NCBI RefSeq assembly: GCF_002954775.1
Contig: NZ_PJME01000051.1
Location: 1-64,000, forward strand
Length of the DNA: 64,000 nucleotides
Origin: Streptomyces geranii
Lineage (GTDB): Bacteria > Actinomycetota > Actinomycetes > Streptomycetales > Streptomycetaceae
Direction of reading: 5' to 3'
Part shown: one piece after another, positions 33,947-42,986 of the stretch
How positions within the stretch are numbered: position 1 is the first letter of the stretch
Layout of the letters: each line of letters opens with the position of its first letter
The notes under the pieces: generated by a model
Database searches by the model: none
Told to the model about the DNA's origin: nothing
Seen by the model: the letters and a program-made list of their open reading frames with translations, nothing else
Position numbers and translations under genes: made by a program

Positions 33947-35701
33947 CTACTTGCCGTAGGCGAGGATCAGCTTCTCCTTCTCGGTGTCCTTGCCGCTCAG
34001 TCTGGTCGTGGAGAGGTAGAAGCGGCCGTCGGTCCAGTCGTACGCCTTGGAGTAGAAGCCGTTCTCGACGCCGGCGGCGGACGCGGGGTTCTTCAGCAGC
34101 GTCTTCGGGGTGTGGGCGCTGCCGGTGACGGGGATCGACACGACCTGGCCGCCGGTGTCGTACGACGGTTCGACGTAGGCGATGAGCTGGTCGCCCTCGA
34201 TCCTCAGCGGCAGCATCGACTCGTCGGCGGGTGACTTGACGCGCCACTTCTGCTTGCCGGTGGCGAGGTCTATGGCGACGATCTCGTTGGCGCCTGTGCC
34301 GGCCTCGGTCGGCAGGTAGAGGGTCTGGGCGTCGGCGGTGACGCCCTGGCAGCCCTGGAGGTCGCGTTCGAGGATCGCCCAGCCGCAGACGGGGGCGAAG
34401 GACTCGTCGACCGTCACCTCGGAGCGGAAGCCGCCGTCGGAGGCGAGCGTGGAGATGTTCCACGACTTCTTGTCCTCGTTGGTGAGGTAGAGGACGACGG
34501 GGTCGACGGAGTAAGTACGGCCGACCGCCCAGCCCTTGGGGATCGCCCTGGTCCACTTGGCGGCCCCGGTCCTCGGGTCCAGCTCCTGCACCTCGTCGTG
34601 CTCGGTGGAGGTGCCCGCCCCGCACGACGACACGGCGATCAGCTTCGCGCCGCCCGCGAAACCGGCGGGGAAGCAGGCAGCGCCGTACTTCACCTTGTCG
34701 AACAGCTTGCTGCCGGTGGCGAGGTCGTACGCCGTGCCGGACTGCGAACGCCCCACCATCAGCGTCGACTTGGTGATCGTCAGCTCGACGCTGAGGGAGC
34801 TGTCGAACAGCGCGCCGTCGGCGACCTCGGCGCTCCAGCCCTTGGCTCCGGTGTTCAGGTCGAGGAGCTGGAGCTTGTTGCACTTGGCGCGCTCGCTCGC
34901 GCCGTTCATGTAGGCGACCACGATCTTGTCGTCGGCGGACTTCTGCGGGGTGACGGCGCAGATCTTCTGCGGGAAGGTGATCGGCCCCCAGGCCGTGGCC
35001 CCGTCGGCGACGCGGAACGCGAACACCTGCTTGTACGCCGCCTTCACGGCCACCTTGCCGGTGATCCACATGCCGTTGGCGTCGGCGCCGGAAGCGGGTG
35101 CGTCCGGGGCGTCCTTGGACCAGAGCACCTTCGACTCGCCCGCCTGACGGCCCTCGTTGAGGTTGTCGGGGTCGGCACCGGCGGTCCCGCCGCCGTTGTC
35201 GCCGTCGTCGGTGCCGGGGTTGGCGGGGCCGGAGGGGGGCACGGAGAGGTCGGGTCCGGCCGACGCGGGCTTCTTGTCGTCACCGCCACCGGTCACGGCG
35301 TACACCGTGCCCCCGATGACGAGCAGCGCGGCGAAGGCGGCGCCGAACAGCAGGGCGGGGCGCCGCTTGAAGGGGTTGCCGGGGCCGGGCGGCGGCGGGG
35401 GTACGGGGGCGCCGGGGAACTGCGGGGGCTGCAGCTGGCCGGGGTAGCCGTAGCCGGGGGCGGGCGCGTACCCGTAGGGGCCCGGCTGGGCCGGATATCC
35501 GGGCTGCGCGTGCTGCCCGGACTGGCCGCCGTACGGGCCCGGTTGGGCGTAGGGGCCGGACTGGGGCGGGACCGTCGGCAGGGGTGGCGGGCCCGCCGGG
35601 GGCGGCGGGGTCCCGTACGGCGAGCCCTGCGGCGCGGACTGCGGCACCTCGGGCGGTGGTCCGAAGCCGCCCTGGGGCGGCTGGCTGGGCGGCTGGGTCA
35701 T
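33947..35701 (-). CDS. Membrane-anchored PQQ-like beta-propeller protein (copy 2)
   Basis: The protein has 584 residues. A long Pro/Gly/Gln/Tyr cytoplasmic head of about 120 residues (repeated QPGPYG, GYPAQPGPYG) precedes a membrane helix (about 126-148, LLFGAAFAALLVIGGTVYAV). A linker and PQQ-like repeats follow (GATAWGPITFP, TGKQKWRVKSPADE). The head repeats resemble low-complexity regions of actinobacterial membrane kinases and could phase-separate or bind partners (inference). It is first of the pair; the C-terminal half aligns by eye with copy 1. Confidence 0.85.
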   Translation of the reverse strand: MTQPPSQPPQGGFGPPPEVPQSAPQGSPYGTPPPPAGPPPLPTVPPQSGPYAQPGPYGGQSGQHAQPGYPAQPGPYGYAPAPGYGYPGQLQPPQFPGAPVPPPPPGPGNPFKRRPALLFGAAFAALLVIGGTVYAVTGGGDDKKPASAGPDLSVPPSGPANPGTDDGDNGGGTAGADPDNLNEGRQAGESKVLWSKDAPDAPASGADANGMWITGKVAVKAAYKQVFAFRVADGATAWGPITFPQKICAVTPQKSADDKIVVAYMNGASERAKCNKLQLLDLNTGAKGWSAEVADGALFDSSLSVELTITKSTLMVGRSQSGTAYDLATGSKLFDKVKYGAACFPAGFAGGAKLIAVSSCGAGTSTEHDEVQELDPRTGAAKWTRAIPKGWAVGRTYSVDPVVLYLTNEDKKSWNISTLASDGGFRSEVTVDESFAPVCGWAILERDLQGCQGVTADAQTLYLPTEAGTGANEIVAIDLATGKQKWRVKSPADESMLPLRIEGDQLIAYVEPSYDTGGQVVSIPVTGSAHTPKTLLKNPASAAGVENGFYSKAYDWTDGRFYLSTTRLSGKDTEKEKLILAYGK

Positions 35702-35944
35702 CAGCGCGCTCCCCCTTCAGCTGATTTTTAGCCACGCCCTGAGGTGCGCAAGAGGCACGAAGTACTGGTGGAGTACTGGGTGGTCGGGCCCGCTCAGGGT
35801 GTCTCAGAAGGCCCTTTCTACCACTCCGTGGCCGTGCCGCACCGGACTGTATCCGCCCCGACCGCCTCTGTTCCCAAGGGCGAACCGCTCCGTGATGCCG
35901 CCGTTATGCGCGTTCACGTGTCCTTCATGCCCTGTCTGTGAACT

Positions 35945-37750
35945 TCACGCGTCATCCGCGAGTTCCAGCCACCGCAGTTCGAGTTCGTCGCGTTCGCCGG
36001 AGAGTTCGCGCAGTTCGGCGTCGAGTTTGGCCACCTTCTCGAAATCGGTGGCGTTGTCGGCGATCTGGGTGTGCAGCTTGCTCTCGCGCTCGGAGAGCTT
36101 GTCCAACTGCCGCTCGATCTTCTGGAGTTCCTTCTTCGCGGCCCGGCTGTCGGCGGCGCTCTTCTCGGTGACGGCCTTGGCGGCGGCCACCGGTACGGCG
36201 GCGGCTGCGGCCTGCTCGATGCGCTGCCGCCGCTCCAGGTACTCGTCGATACCGCGCGGCAGCATACGGAGGGTGGCGTCGCCGAGGAGGGCGAAGACGC
36301 GGTCGGTGGTGCGCTCGACGAAGAAGCGGTCGTGGGAGATGACGACCATGGAGCCGGGCCAGCCGTCGAGGAGGTCTTCGAGCTGGGTGAGGGTCTCGAT
36401 GTCGAGGTCGTTGGTGGGCTCGTCGAGGAAGAGGACGTTGGGCTCGTCCATGAGCAGGCGCAGGATCTGCAGCCGCCGCCGCTCACCACCGCTGAGGTCC
36501 CCGACGGGGGTCCACTGCTTCTCGCTCCCGAACCCGAAGGTCTCGCAGAGCTGTCCGGCGGTCAGTTCGCGCCCCTTGCCGAGGTCGACGCGGTCGCGGA
36601 TCTGCTGGACGGCCTCCAACACCCGGAGGTTCGGGTTGAGTTCGCCGACCTCCTGGGAGAGATAGGCGAGCTTGACGGTCTTCCCGACGGAGACCCGGCC
36701 GGCGGCGGGCTGCTTCTCCCCGTCACTGCGGGCGGCCTCGGCCATGGCACGGAGGAGGGAGGTCTTGCCGGCGCCGTTGACCCCGACGAGGCCGATGCGG
36801 TCACCGGGGCCGAGCTGCCAGGTGAGGTGCTTGAGCAGCACCTTCGGTCCCGCCTGCACGGTGACGTCCTCAAGATCGAACACGGTCTTGCCGAGCCGCG
36901 ACGACGCGAACTTCATCAGCTCGCTGCTGTCCCGGGGCGGCGGTACGTCGGCGATCAGCTCGTTGGCGGCCTCGACACGGAAGCGCGGCTTGGAGGTACG
37001 GGCGGGCGCCCCGCGCCGCAGCCAGGCCAGCTCCTTGCGGACGAGGTTCTGCCGCTTCACTTCCTCGGTGGCGGCGATGCGCTCCCGCTCGGCACGCGCG
37101 AAGACGTAGTCGGAGTACCCGCCCTCGTACTCGAAGACATCCCCCTTCTGCACGTCCCACATCCGGGTGCAGACCTGGTCGAGGAACCACCGGTCGTGCG
37201 TCACGCAGACGAGCGCGGACCGTCGCTCACGAAGATGCCGGGCGAGCCAGGAGATCCCCTCGACGTCGAGGTGGTTGGTCGGCTCGTCGAGGACGATCAG
37301 GTCGGGCTCGTCGATCAGCAGCTTGGCGAGCGCGATCCGGCGCCGCTCACCACCGGAGAGCGGCCCGATGACGGTGTCGAGCCCCTGCGGGAACCCCGGC
37401 AGGTCGAGCCCGCCGAACAGTCCCGTGAGTACGTCCCTGACCTTGGCGTTCCCGGCCCACTCGTGGTCCGCCATGTCCCGGATGACCTCGTGGCGGACGG
37501 TGGCGGCGGGGTCGAGGGAGTCGTGCTGGGTGAGCACGCCGAGGCGCAGCCCGCCGGAGTGGGTGACGCGCCCGGTGTCGGCCTCCTCCAGCTTGGCGAG
37601 CATCCGGATGAGGGTGGTCTTGCCGTCGCCGTTGCGCCCCACGACCCCGATCCGGTCCCCCTCGGACACCCCGAGCGAGATCCCGTCGAGCAGGGCACGG
37701 GTCCCGTACACCTTGCTGACGTTCTCGACATTGACGAGGTTGACGGCCAT
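35945..37750 (-). CDS. ABC-F family ATP-binding protein
   Basis: The protein has 601 residues from ATG 37750 (AGGAGA 5 nt upstream). It has two ABC domains without membrane segments: Walker A GRNGDGKTTL and GVNGAGKTSL, ABC signatures LSGGERRRIALAKLL and LSGGERRRLQILRLL, and Walker B LIVLDEPTNHLD and LFLDEPTNDLD. A charged coiled coil ends the protein (KELQKIERQLDKLSERESKL). ABC-F proteins act on ribosomes in translation or antibiotic protection. The first Walker A has Asp in place of Ala or Ser, which is tolerated. An upstream extension to 38089 is not credible. Confidence 0.95.
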   Translation of the reverse strand: MAVNLVNVENVSKVYGTRALLDGISLGVSEGDRIGVVGRNGDGKTTLIRMLAKLEEADTGRVTHSGGLRLGVLTQHDSLDPAATVRHEVIRDMADHEWAGNAKVRDVLTGLFGGLDLPGFPQGLDTVIGPLSGGERRRIALAKLLIDEPDLIVLDEPTNHLDVEGISWLARHLRERRSALVCVTHDRWFLDQVCTRMWDVQKGDVFEYEGGYSDYVFARAERERIAATEEVKRQNLVRKELAWLRRGAPARTSKPRFRVEAANELIADVPPPRDSSELMKFASSRLGKTVFDLEDVTVQAGPKVLLKHLTWQLGPGDRIGLVGVNGAGKTSLLRAMAEAARSDGEKQPAAGRVSVGKTVKLAYLSQEVGELNPNLRVLEAVQQIRDRVDLGKGRELTAGQLCETFGFGSEKQWTPVGDLSGGERRRLQILRLLMDEPNVLFLDEPTNDLDIETLTQLEDLLDGWPGSMVVISHDRFFVERTTDRVFALLGDATLRMLPRGIDEYLERRQRIEQAAAAAVPVAAAKAVTEKSAADSRAAKKELQKIERQLDKLSERESKLHTQIADNATDFEKVAKLDAELRELSGERDELELRWLELADDA

Positions 37751-38183
37751 TTTTCTCCTGACGCGGGGGTGGGTCGACCTTCCAGGGTAGAGGGGCGGGT
37801 CCGGTGCGGCACACCTGGTGGTGGGGAAGGCCGCGGTGCGCGGCTCCCGGGGGCGGGTCGGAGCGGGCGGCGGCGCGTCCCCTCGGCTCCATGTACGGGG
37901 TGGGCCGGGTGGCGAGGCGGGCCCGGTCGGGGTCCTTCTCCCGGGCCACCAGGGCGAAGGCGTGGGTGAGGCCGGCTGCAGCTGCTCGGCGACGGGCAGC
38001 GCCCCCGGCACCCCCAGCCCTCCCGGCCCTCCCAGCGCCCTCCCGTTACCCGGACGTAGGGATTCCCCTAATTGACGTGATCTCTTCAATTCGGCGACGG
38101 TGTGCCCACGGAGACGCCACCCCCCTCACCCCCCACACGTCCCCGTTCAATTCGTGCACGTCGTACAAGAGGGGAACCACCCC
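37751..38183. other. Divergent intergenic region between ABC-F and subtilase genes
   Basis: No credible gene is seen in these 433 nt. Open frames crossing it are shadows of Pro/Arg-rich reading. An A+T-richer patch at about 38065-38092 (CCTAATTGACGTGATC, CTTCAATTCGG) is a candidate for the subtilase promoter, with TTGACG as a possible -35. Confidence 0.45.
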
Positions 38184-39818
38184 GTGTCCGTACCGCACTC
38201 CCCCACAGCCATGTCCGCCGGGCGCCCCACCCCCGGCTCCGGCCTCAGATTCGGCGCTCTCGGCGCGCTCGTCGCCGCCGCCTCCGTGCTCGCTCTCGGC
38301 GGTGCCGCCATCGGTCCCGCCTCCGCCGCCGCCCCGGCCGTCGGTGTGATCCAGGGTGCCGATGCCGAAGGTGCCATCAAGGACAGCTACATCGTCACCC
38401 TCAAGGACAGCGCCGGTTTCCGGGCCGCGTCCAGCAAGGGCAAGGCGCTCGCGACCCGTTACGGCGCCGAGGTCGAGCGGACCTACAAGTCGGCCCTGAA
38501 CGGGTACGCCACCGAGATGACCGAGGCCGAGGCCAAGCGGCTCGCCGCCGACCCGGCCGTCGCGAAGGTCGTGCAGAACAAGACCCTGCACATCAACGAC
38601 ACGCAGACCAGCCCGACCTGGGGCCTCGACCGCATCGACCAGGCCGACCTGCCGCTCGACTCGGCCTACACGTACCCGTCGAGCGCCGGTAGCGGCGTGA
38701 CCGCGTACATCATCGACACCGGCGTCCGGATCACCCACACCGACTTCGGCGGACGCGCCTCCTACGGCTACGACGCCATCGACGGCGACACCAGCGCGAA
38801 CGACGGCAACGGACACGGCACGCACGTCGCCGGGACCGTCGCCAGCGCCACGTACGGGGTCGCCAAGGCCGCCAAGATCGTCGCCGTGCGCGTGCTCGAC
38901 GACTCCGGCTCCGGGACCACCGACCAGGTCGTCGCCGGTATCGACTGGGTGACCGAGAACCACGTCAGCCCGGCCGTCGCCAACATGTCGCTGGGCGGCG
39001 ACGCCGACTCCGTACTCGACGAGGCCGTCGCCAACTCGATCGCCTCGGGCGTCACTTACGCCGTGGCCGCGGGCAACGACAACACCACCGCGTCCTCCAA
39101 CTCCCCGGCCCGTGTGGCCACCGCGATCACCGTGGGCGCCAGCACGAGCGCCGACGCGCGGTCCTCGTTCTCCAACTACGGTTCCGCACTCGACATCTTC
39201 GCGCCGGGATCGAGCATCACGTCGACGTACAACACGTCGAACACCGCCACCGCCTCACTCTCCGGTACGTCGATGGCGTCCCCGCACGTCGCCGGCGCGG
39301 CTGCCGTCTACCTGGGCGAGAACCCCAGCGCCACCCCCGCCCAGGTCGCCACCGCGCTGACCTCGGCCGCCTCCAGCTCCACCCTCACCAGCGTCGGCAC
39401 CGGCAGCCCCAACCTGCTCCTCCAGGTCACCCCGGCCGGTGACAGCGACGACGACGGCGGCGACACCGGCACGGCCTTCGAGTCGACCACCGACGTGTCC
39501 ATCCCGGACGCCGGTTCGGCCGTCTACTCGCCGATCACGGTCAGCGGCCTCACCGGCAGCGCGCCCAGCGACCTCTCCGTGTACGTCAACATCGTGCACA
39601 CCTACCGCGGTGACCTGGTCATCGACCTGGTCGCCCCGGACGGCTCCACCTACCGCCTGAAGAGCAGCAGTTCCTCGGACTCCACCGACAACGTCGACGC
39701 CACCTACACGGTCGACGCGTCCAGCGAGACCACCGTCAACGGCACCTGGCAGCTCAAGGTCCAGGACGTGTACAGCGCGGACACCGGCTACATCAACAGC
39801 TGGAAGCTCACCTTCTGA
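38184..39818 (+). CDS. Secreted subtilisin-like serine protease (S8) with P-domain
   Basis: The protein has 544 residues. A signal peptide at about 1-50 ends at PASAAAPA, and an I9-type propeptide (SYIVTLKDSAGF) follows. The catalytic triad is Asp in YIIDTGVRI, His in GHGTHVAGT and Ser in GTSMASPHVAG. The C-terminal 110 residues form a P/Homo-B domain (VYVNIVHTYRGDLVIDLVAPDGS, GTWQLKVQD), as in proprotein convertases and some streptomycete proteases. GTG 38184 is preceded by GAGGGGA. An upstream GTG/ATG extension to 38100 would bury the signal peptide. Confidence 0.95.
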   Translation: MSVPHSPTAMSAGRPTPGSGLRFGALGALVAAASVLALGGAAIGPASAAAPAVGVIQGADAEGAIKDSYIVTLKDSAGFRAASSKGKALATRYGAEVERTYKSALNGYATEMTEAEAKRLAADPAVAKVVQNKTLHINDTQTSPTWGLDRIDQADLPLDSAYTYPSSAGSGVTAYIIDTGVRITHTDFGGRASYGYDAIDGDTSANDGNGHGTHVAGTVASATYGVAKAAKIVAVRVLDDSGSGTTDQVVAGIDWVTENHVSPAVANMSLGGDADSVLDEAVANSIASGVTYAVAAGNDNTTASSNSPARVATAITVGASTSADARSSFSNYGSALDIFAPGSSITSTYNTSNTATASLSGTSMASPHVAGAAAVYLGENPSATPAQVATALTSAASSSTLTSVGTGSPNLLLQVTPAGDSDDDGGDTGTAFESTTDVSIPDAGSAVYSPITVSGLTGSAPSDLSVYVNIVHTYRGDLVIDLVAPDGSTYRLKSSSSSDSTDNVDATYTVDASSETTVNGTWQLKVQDVYSADTGYINSWKLTF

Positions 39819-39853
39819 GCCGCACCCGCACCGGCTGACTGACAGAAACCGAA

Positions 39854-39895
39854 GCCGTGCGCCCCGGGGACACCAACTCACCCGGGGCGCACGGC
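39854..39895. terminator. Bidirectional terminator between subtilase and kinase genes
   Basis: A perfect 15-bp inverted repeat, GCCGTGCGCCCCGGG and its complement, with a 12-nt loop lies between the convergent stops. Confidence 0.9.
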
Positions 39896-39925
39896 CGTTC
39901 ACAAGAACCCCCAGGGGTAGGGGAG

Positions 39926-41905
39926 TTACTGCACCTGCCCGCGCTGCTGCGGAATCGGCGCCGTAGCCGTGGCCGACAACACGCGCCCGTACGTGTCCTC
40001 GTGCTCGGCGTCGTGCACGGGCATGTCGTCGCGCAGCAGGTTCTCGGGGATGAGCACGGCCGCGGTGACGCCGCCGCTCGGGGAGTCGCGGAGTTCGACG
40101 CGCAGGCCCTGGCGGTCCGCGATGCGGTTCACCACGAACAGGCCGATCTGCTTGGCGTCGAGGAGGTCGACCTTCTCCGAGCGGAGTTTGCGGTTGGCGT
40201 CGGCCATCGTGTCCTCGTTCATGCCGAAGCCGCTGTCCTCGACCTCGATGAGGACGCCGCCCTGCAACCGGGCCGCGCGCAGCCGCACCTTGGCGCTGGG
40301 CGGGGAGAACGAGGAGGCGTTCTCGACGAGTTCGGCGAGGAGATGGATGACGTCGGCGACCGAGCCGCCGTTCAGCGAGACCCGGGGGACCTCCCAGACC
40401 TGGACCCGGCTCGCGTCCTCGATCTCGGCGACCGCCGCACGCAGGGTGTCGGCCAGCGGGATGGGGTCCCGCCAGCCGCGGCCGGGCGCGATGCCGGAGA
40501 GGATGAGGAGGCTCTCGGAGTGCCGGCGCATCCGGGTGGCGAGGTAGTCGACGCGGTACAGCTCGTGCAACTCGGCGGCATCGCGCGGGCGTTGCTCCAG
40601 CCGGTCGAGGATGTCGAGCTGGCGGTGGAGCAGCACCTGGCTGCGGCGGGCGAGGCTGACGTACACCCCGGAGATGCCGCTGAGGAGTTCGGCCCGCTCG
40701 GAGGCTGCCTTGAGCGCGGCCCGCTGCACGGCCGTCAACGCGGTGCCCACCTGGGCGAGTTCGTCCCCGGCGAGGCGGTGCAGCGGGGCCTCGGCGTCGA
40801 TGTCGACACCCTGCCCGGCGTGCAGTCGCCGCATGGCCTGCGGGAGCCGGCGTCCGGCGACTTCGAGGGCGGAGTTGCGCAGATCGAGCAGCTCGACGAT
40901 GAGCCCGCGCCCGACGGAAACGGAGACGAGCAGGGAAAGGAGCACACCGACAAGCCCCAGCACCACGGCGATCCCGGATGCGCCGAGGGTGTCCAGGCCG
41001 AACGGGTTCGCCTTGGCGGCGGCGGCCGTACCGGCCTGGGTCTCGGCCTTGCCGAGCGCCGACAGCACACTCCCGGCGGAGCCGTCCCACCCCTTCAACA
41101 GCCCGTCGGCCACGGCGGATCGACCGGGCCCGGCACTCCGGACGCGATTCTCGATCGCCGCGAGCTGACGGTAACTCTGGCTCTCCAGAAGGATGTTGTA
41201 CGCCGTCCGGTGCTCGGGGCGCAGATCGGCGACCGCGGGCTTCAGCAGGCTCCGCTGGACGGTGACCGCGCCGACGAACAGCGCGTACTGATCGCCGGTG
41301 AGCCGTCCGGCACGGACGCCGGCCGCGATGAGCGCCTCCTCCTGGGCCAACGCCTCGCGGGCCCGGGAGAGTTCGAGGACGACCCGGGCCTCGGAGGCGG
41401 TGGTGGTGCCCTTCTCCCCGGTGAGCGCGCCGGTGACGGCGAAGGCGTCCTCGACGATGCGGGTGTACGCCGGGTAGCTGTCACTCTTCGACGCGCGCAG
41501 GGTGTTCAGCCCCTTGGCGTCGGCGGTGAGCCGGTCGAGACGGTCGGGAAGGGCCGAGTTGAGGAGCGCGGCGTCGGAGCTGGACGAGTTGACACCGTCG
41601 AGCAGGGCGTCGACCGCCTTGTCGGTGGCCACCTGAACGCGGACCAGGGCGTCCGCGTCGGCGGTACCGGTGCTCGCGGCGGCGGTCCGCTCGGTCTGTA
41701 TCGCGGTGCCGAAGTCTGCGACGGGGGCGAGCAGTTCGGAGTTGACCTCCTTGGCCCGCTCGGCGTCCCCGATGGTGGACGCGGTGGTGACCGCCGCGAA
41801 ACTCCACAGCGCCATGAGGGAGACGACGGGCAGCATCAGCAGGGCAACGATCTTCGCCCGCACGGATCGAGGACGAAGCCGTTCGGCGGCGCGAGTCATG
41901 GTCAC
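39926..41905 (-). CDS. CvnA-like sensor histidine kinase with nitrate-sensing-type external domain
   Basis: The protein has 659 residues. A first membrane helix is at about 20-42. An external helical domain (about 45-310) resembles nitrate/nitrite-sensing modules, and a second helix is at about 310-335 (GIAVVLGLVGVLLSLLVSVSV). A HAMP-like segment follows, then a region where the conserved His of HisKA is not obvious. The HATPase domain shows LLAELVENASSFSPP and VEDSGFGM. This is the CvnA type, usually followed by roadblock, DUF742 and GTPase genes; none is present, so it is an orphan. Confidence 0.88.
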   Translation of the reverse strand: MTMTRAAERLRPRSVRAKIVALLMLPVVSLMALWSFAAVTTASTIGDAERAKEVNSELLAPVADFGTAIQTERTAAASTGTADADALVRVQVATDKAVDALLDGVNSSSSDAALLNSALPDRLDRLTADAKGLNTLRASKSDSYPAYTRIVEDAFAVTGALTGEKGTTTASEARVVLELSRAREALAQEEALIAAGVRAGRLTGDQYALFVGAVTVQRSLLKPAVADLRPEHRTAYNILLESQSYRQLAAIENRVRSAGPGRSAVADGLLKGWDGSAGSVLSALGKAETQAGTAAAAKANPFGLDTLGASGIAVVLGLVGVLLSLLVSVSVGRGLIVELLDLRNSALEVAGRRLPQAMRRLHAGQGVDIDAEAPLHRLAGDELAQVGTALTAVQRAALKAASERAELLSGISGVYVSLARRSQVLLHRQLDILDRLEQRPRDAAELHELYRVDYLATRMRRHSESLLILSGIAPGRGWRDPIPLADTLRAAVAEIEDASRVQVWEVPRVSLNGGSVADVIHLLAELVENASSFSPPSAKVRLRAARLQGGVLIEVEDSGFGMNEDTMADANRKLRSEKVDLLDAKQIGLFVVNRIADRQGLRVELRDSPSGGVTAAVLIPENLLRDDMPVHDAEHEDTYGRVLSATATAPIPQQRGQVQ

Positions 41906-41958
41906 CTTTTTCGGCGCGGGCGGGGCTTGGTTTTTCAGCGCGGTCGGGGCTTGGTTTT

Positions 41959-42060
41959 CAGCCCGTCCGGCGTTTGAGGACGAGGCCGTTCAGGCCGACA
42001 GCGGGGGTCTGGGGGCGCAGCCCCCAGGGATGGGAACGGGTAGGGGCGGCGGGGGCGAAA
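41959..42060. repeat. Streptomyces-type dispersed intergenic repeat with terminator hairpin
   Basis: The run containing CCCGTCCGGCGTTTGAGGAC (from 41962) and then CTGGGGGC-GCA-GCCCCCAG (42009-42027) matches an intergenic sequence I have seen at many streptomycete loci (recollection). The hairpin follows the MHYT gene stop at 42064 on the minus strand and probably terminates it. A partial echo, GGTCGGGGCTTGGTTTTCAG, lies just left. Confidence 0.65.
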
Positions 42061-42063
42061 AAA

Positions 42064-42843
42064 CTAGGCGGTGGACAGCTCGACCTCGCGGAGCAACTCC
42101 GCCGCGACCGCCGCCTCCCCCCGCTTCCCAGTCGGCGACAACGCCACATACGCCGAGGCAAGGAACAGGAACGACCCCAACAGCACCGCCAACGGAAACA
42201 GGAACTCCGTGGCGGTCGCTCCCGGCAACTCCGCACTGCTGGGCGCGAGCACGACATCAACGGCGAACATCGCGGTGTAGTGCATGCTGCTCACCGCGAG
42301 CCCCATCACCAGCGCGGCCACAGTCGCCAGCACCGGCCCCCGCACGATCAGCGTGAGCGTGAGCGCCGCGGTCGCCGCGACGACGGCGATGGCGACGGAG
42401 ACCATGACGAGCGTCGGGTCGTACGAGACGGCGCCGTGCAGATTGAGCGCGTACATGCCGGCGTAGTGCATCGCGGCGACCCCGAGCCCGGTGCCGAGCC
42501 CGCCGAGGACGACGGACCGGACCCGGGAGCGGCCGTACCCGGCGGTGAAGACACCGGCGGCGACGACGGCGATGGCGGTGACCAGGCTGAGGACGGTCAG
42601 CGGGACGTCGTAGCGGATGGGGGTGCCCTCGACGCTGAAGCCCATCATCGCGACGAAGTGCATGGTCCAGATGCCGGAGCCGATGGCGAAGGAGGCGAGC
42701 GTCAGCCAGTTCCGCTTGGAGGCGCCGTCGGACTCCAACGCCCGTACGGTGCAGCGCAGTCCGAGTGCGGAGCCCAGACAGGCCATCGCGTAGGAGAGGA
42801 CGGGGGTTATCCATCCGGCGCTGAAGTGGTCCATGTGGCCCAT
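42064..42843 (-). CDS. MHYT-domain integral membrane sensor protein
   Basis: The protein has 259 residues with about seven membrane helices. Three MHYT-type motifs are visible: MHFVAMM, MHYAGM and MHYTAM. These are thought to bind copper and to sense O2, CO or NO (proposed for the family). No fused output domain (GGDEF/EAL) is present, so it is a stand-alone sensor. ATG 42843 is preceded by AGAGGA at 9 nt. It is co-directional with the CvnA-like kinase downstream, but a hairpin separates them. Confidence 0.9.
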   Translation of the reverse strand: MGHMDHFSAGWITPVLSYAMACLGSALGLRCTVRALESDGASKRNWLTLASFAIGSGIWTMHFVAMMGFSVEGTPIRYDVPLTVLSLVTAIAVVAAGVFTAGYGRSRVRSVVLGGLGTGLGVAAMHYAGMYALNLHGAVSYDPTLVMVSVAIAVVAATAALTLTLIVRGPVLATVAALVMGLAVSSMHYTAMFAVDVVLAPSSAELPGATATEFLFPLAVLLGSFLFLASAYVALSPTGKRGEAAVAAELLREVELSTA

Positions 42844-42986
42844 GGGGGAATTCCTCTCGCCCGAGGCACGGGCAGCACTGTGCGGTTTCATGGGAGGGGC
42901 CGGCGGGGAACCGGCCCCTCAGCACACCCAAGTGCCCTTCGCCCAAGCGCTGTCGGCTGCTTGGCGGCGCTCTTGGCTACTTGGCG

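Noticed and set aside
35744..35941. 65-codon plus-strand frame between the propeller and ABC-F genes
   Set aside because: No ribosome-binding site, no domain and atypical composition; it lies in the promoter region of the propeller gene.
36071..37969. 632-codon plus-strand frame opposite the ABC-F gene
   Set aside because: The minus strand carries Walker and signature motifs in both halves; the plus frame has none.
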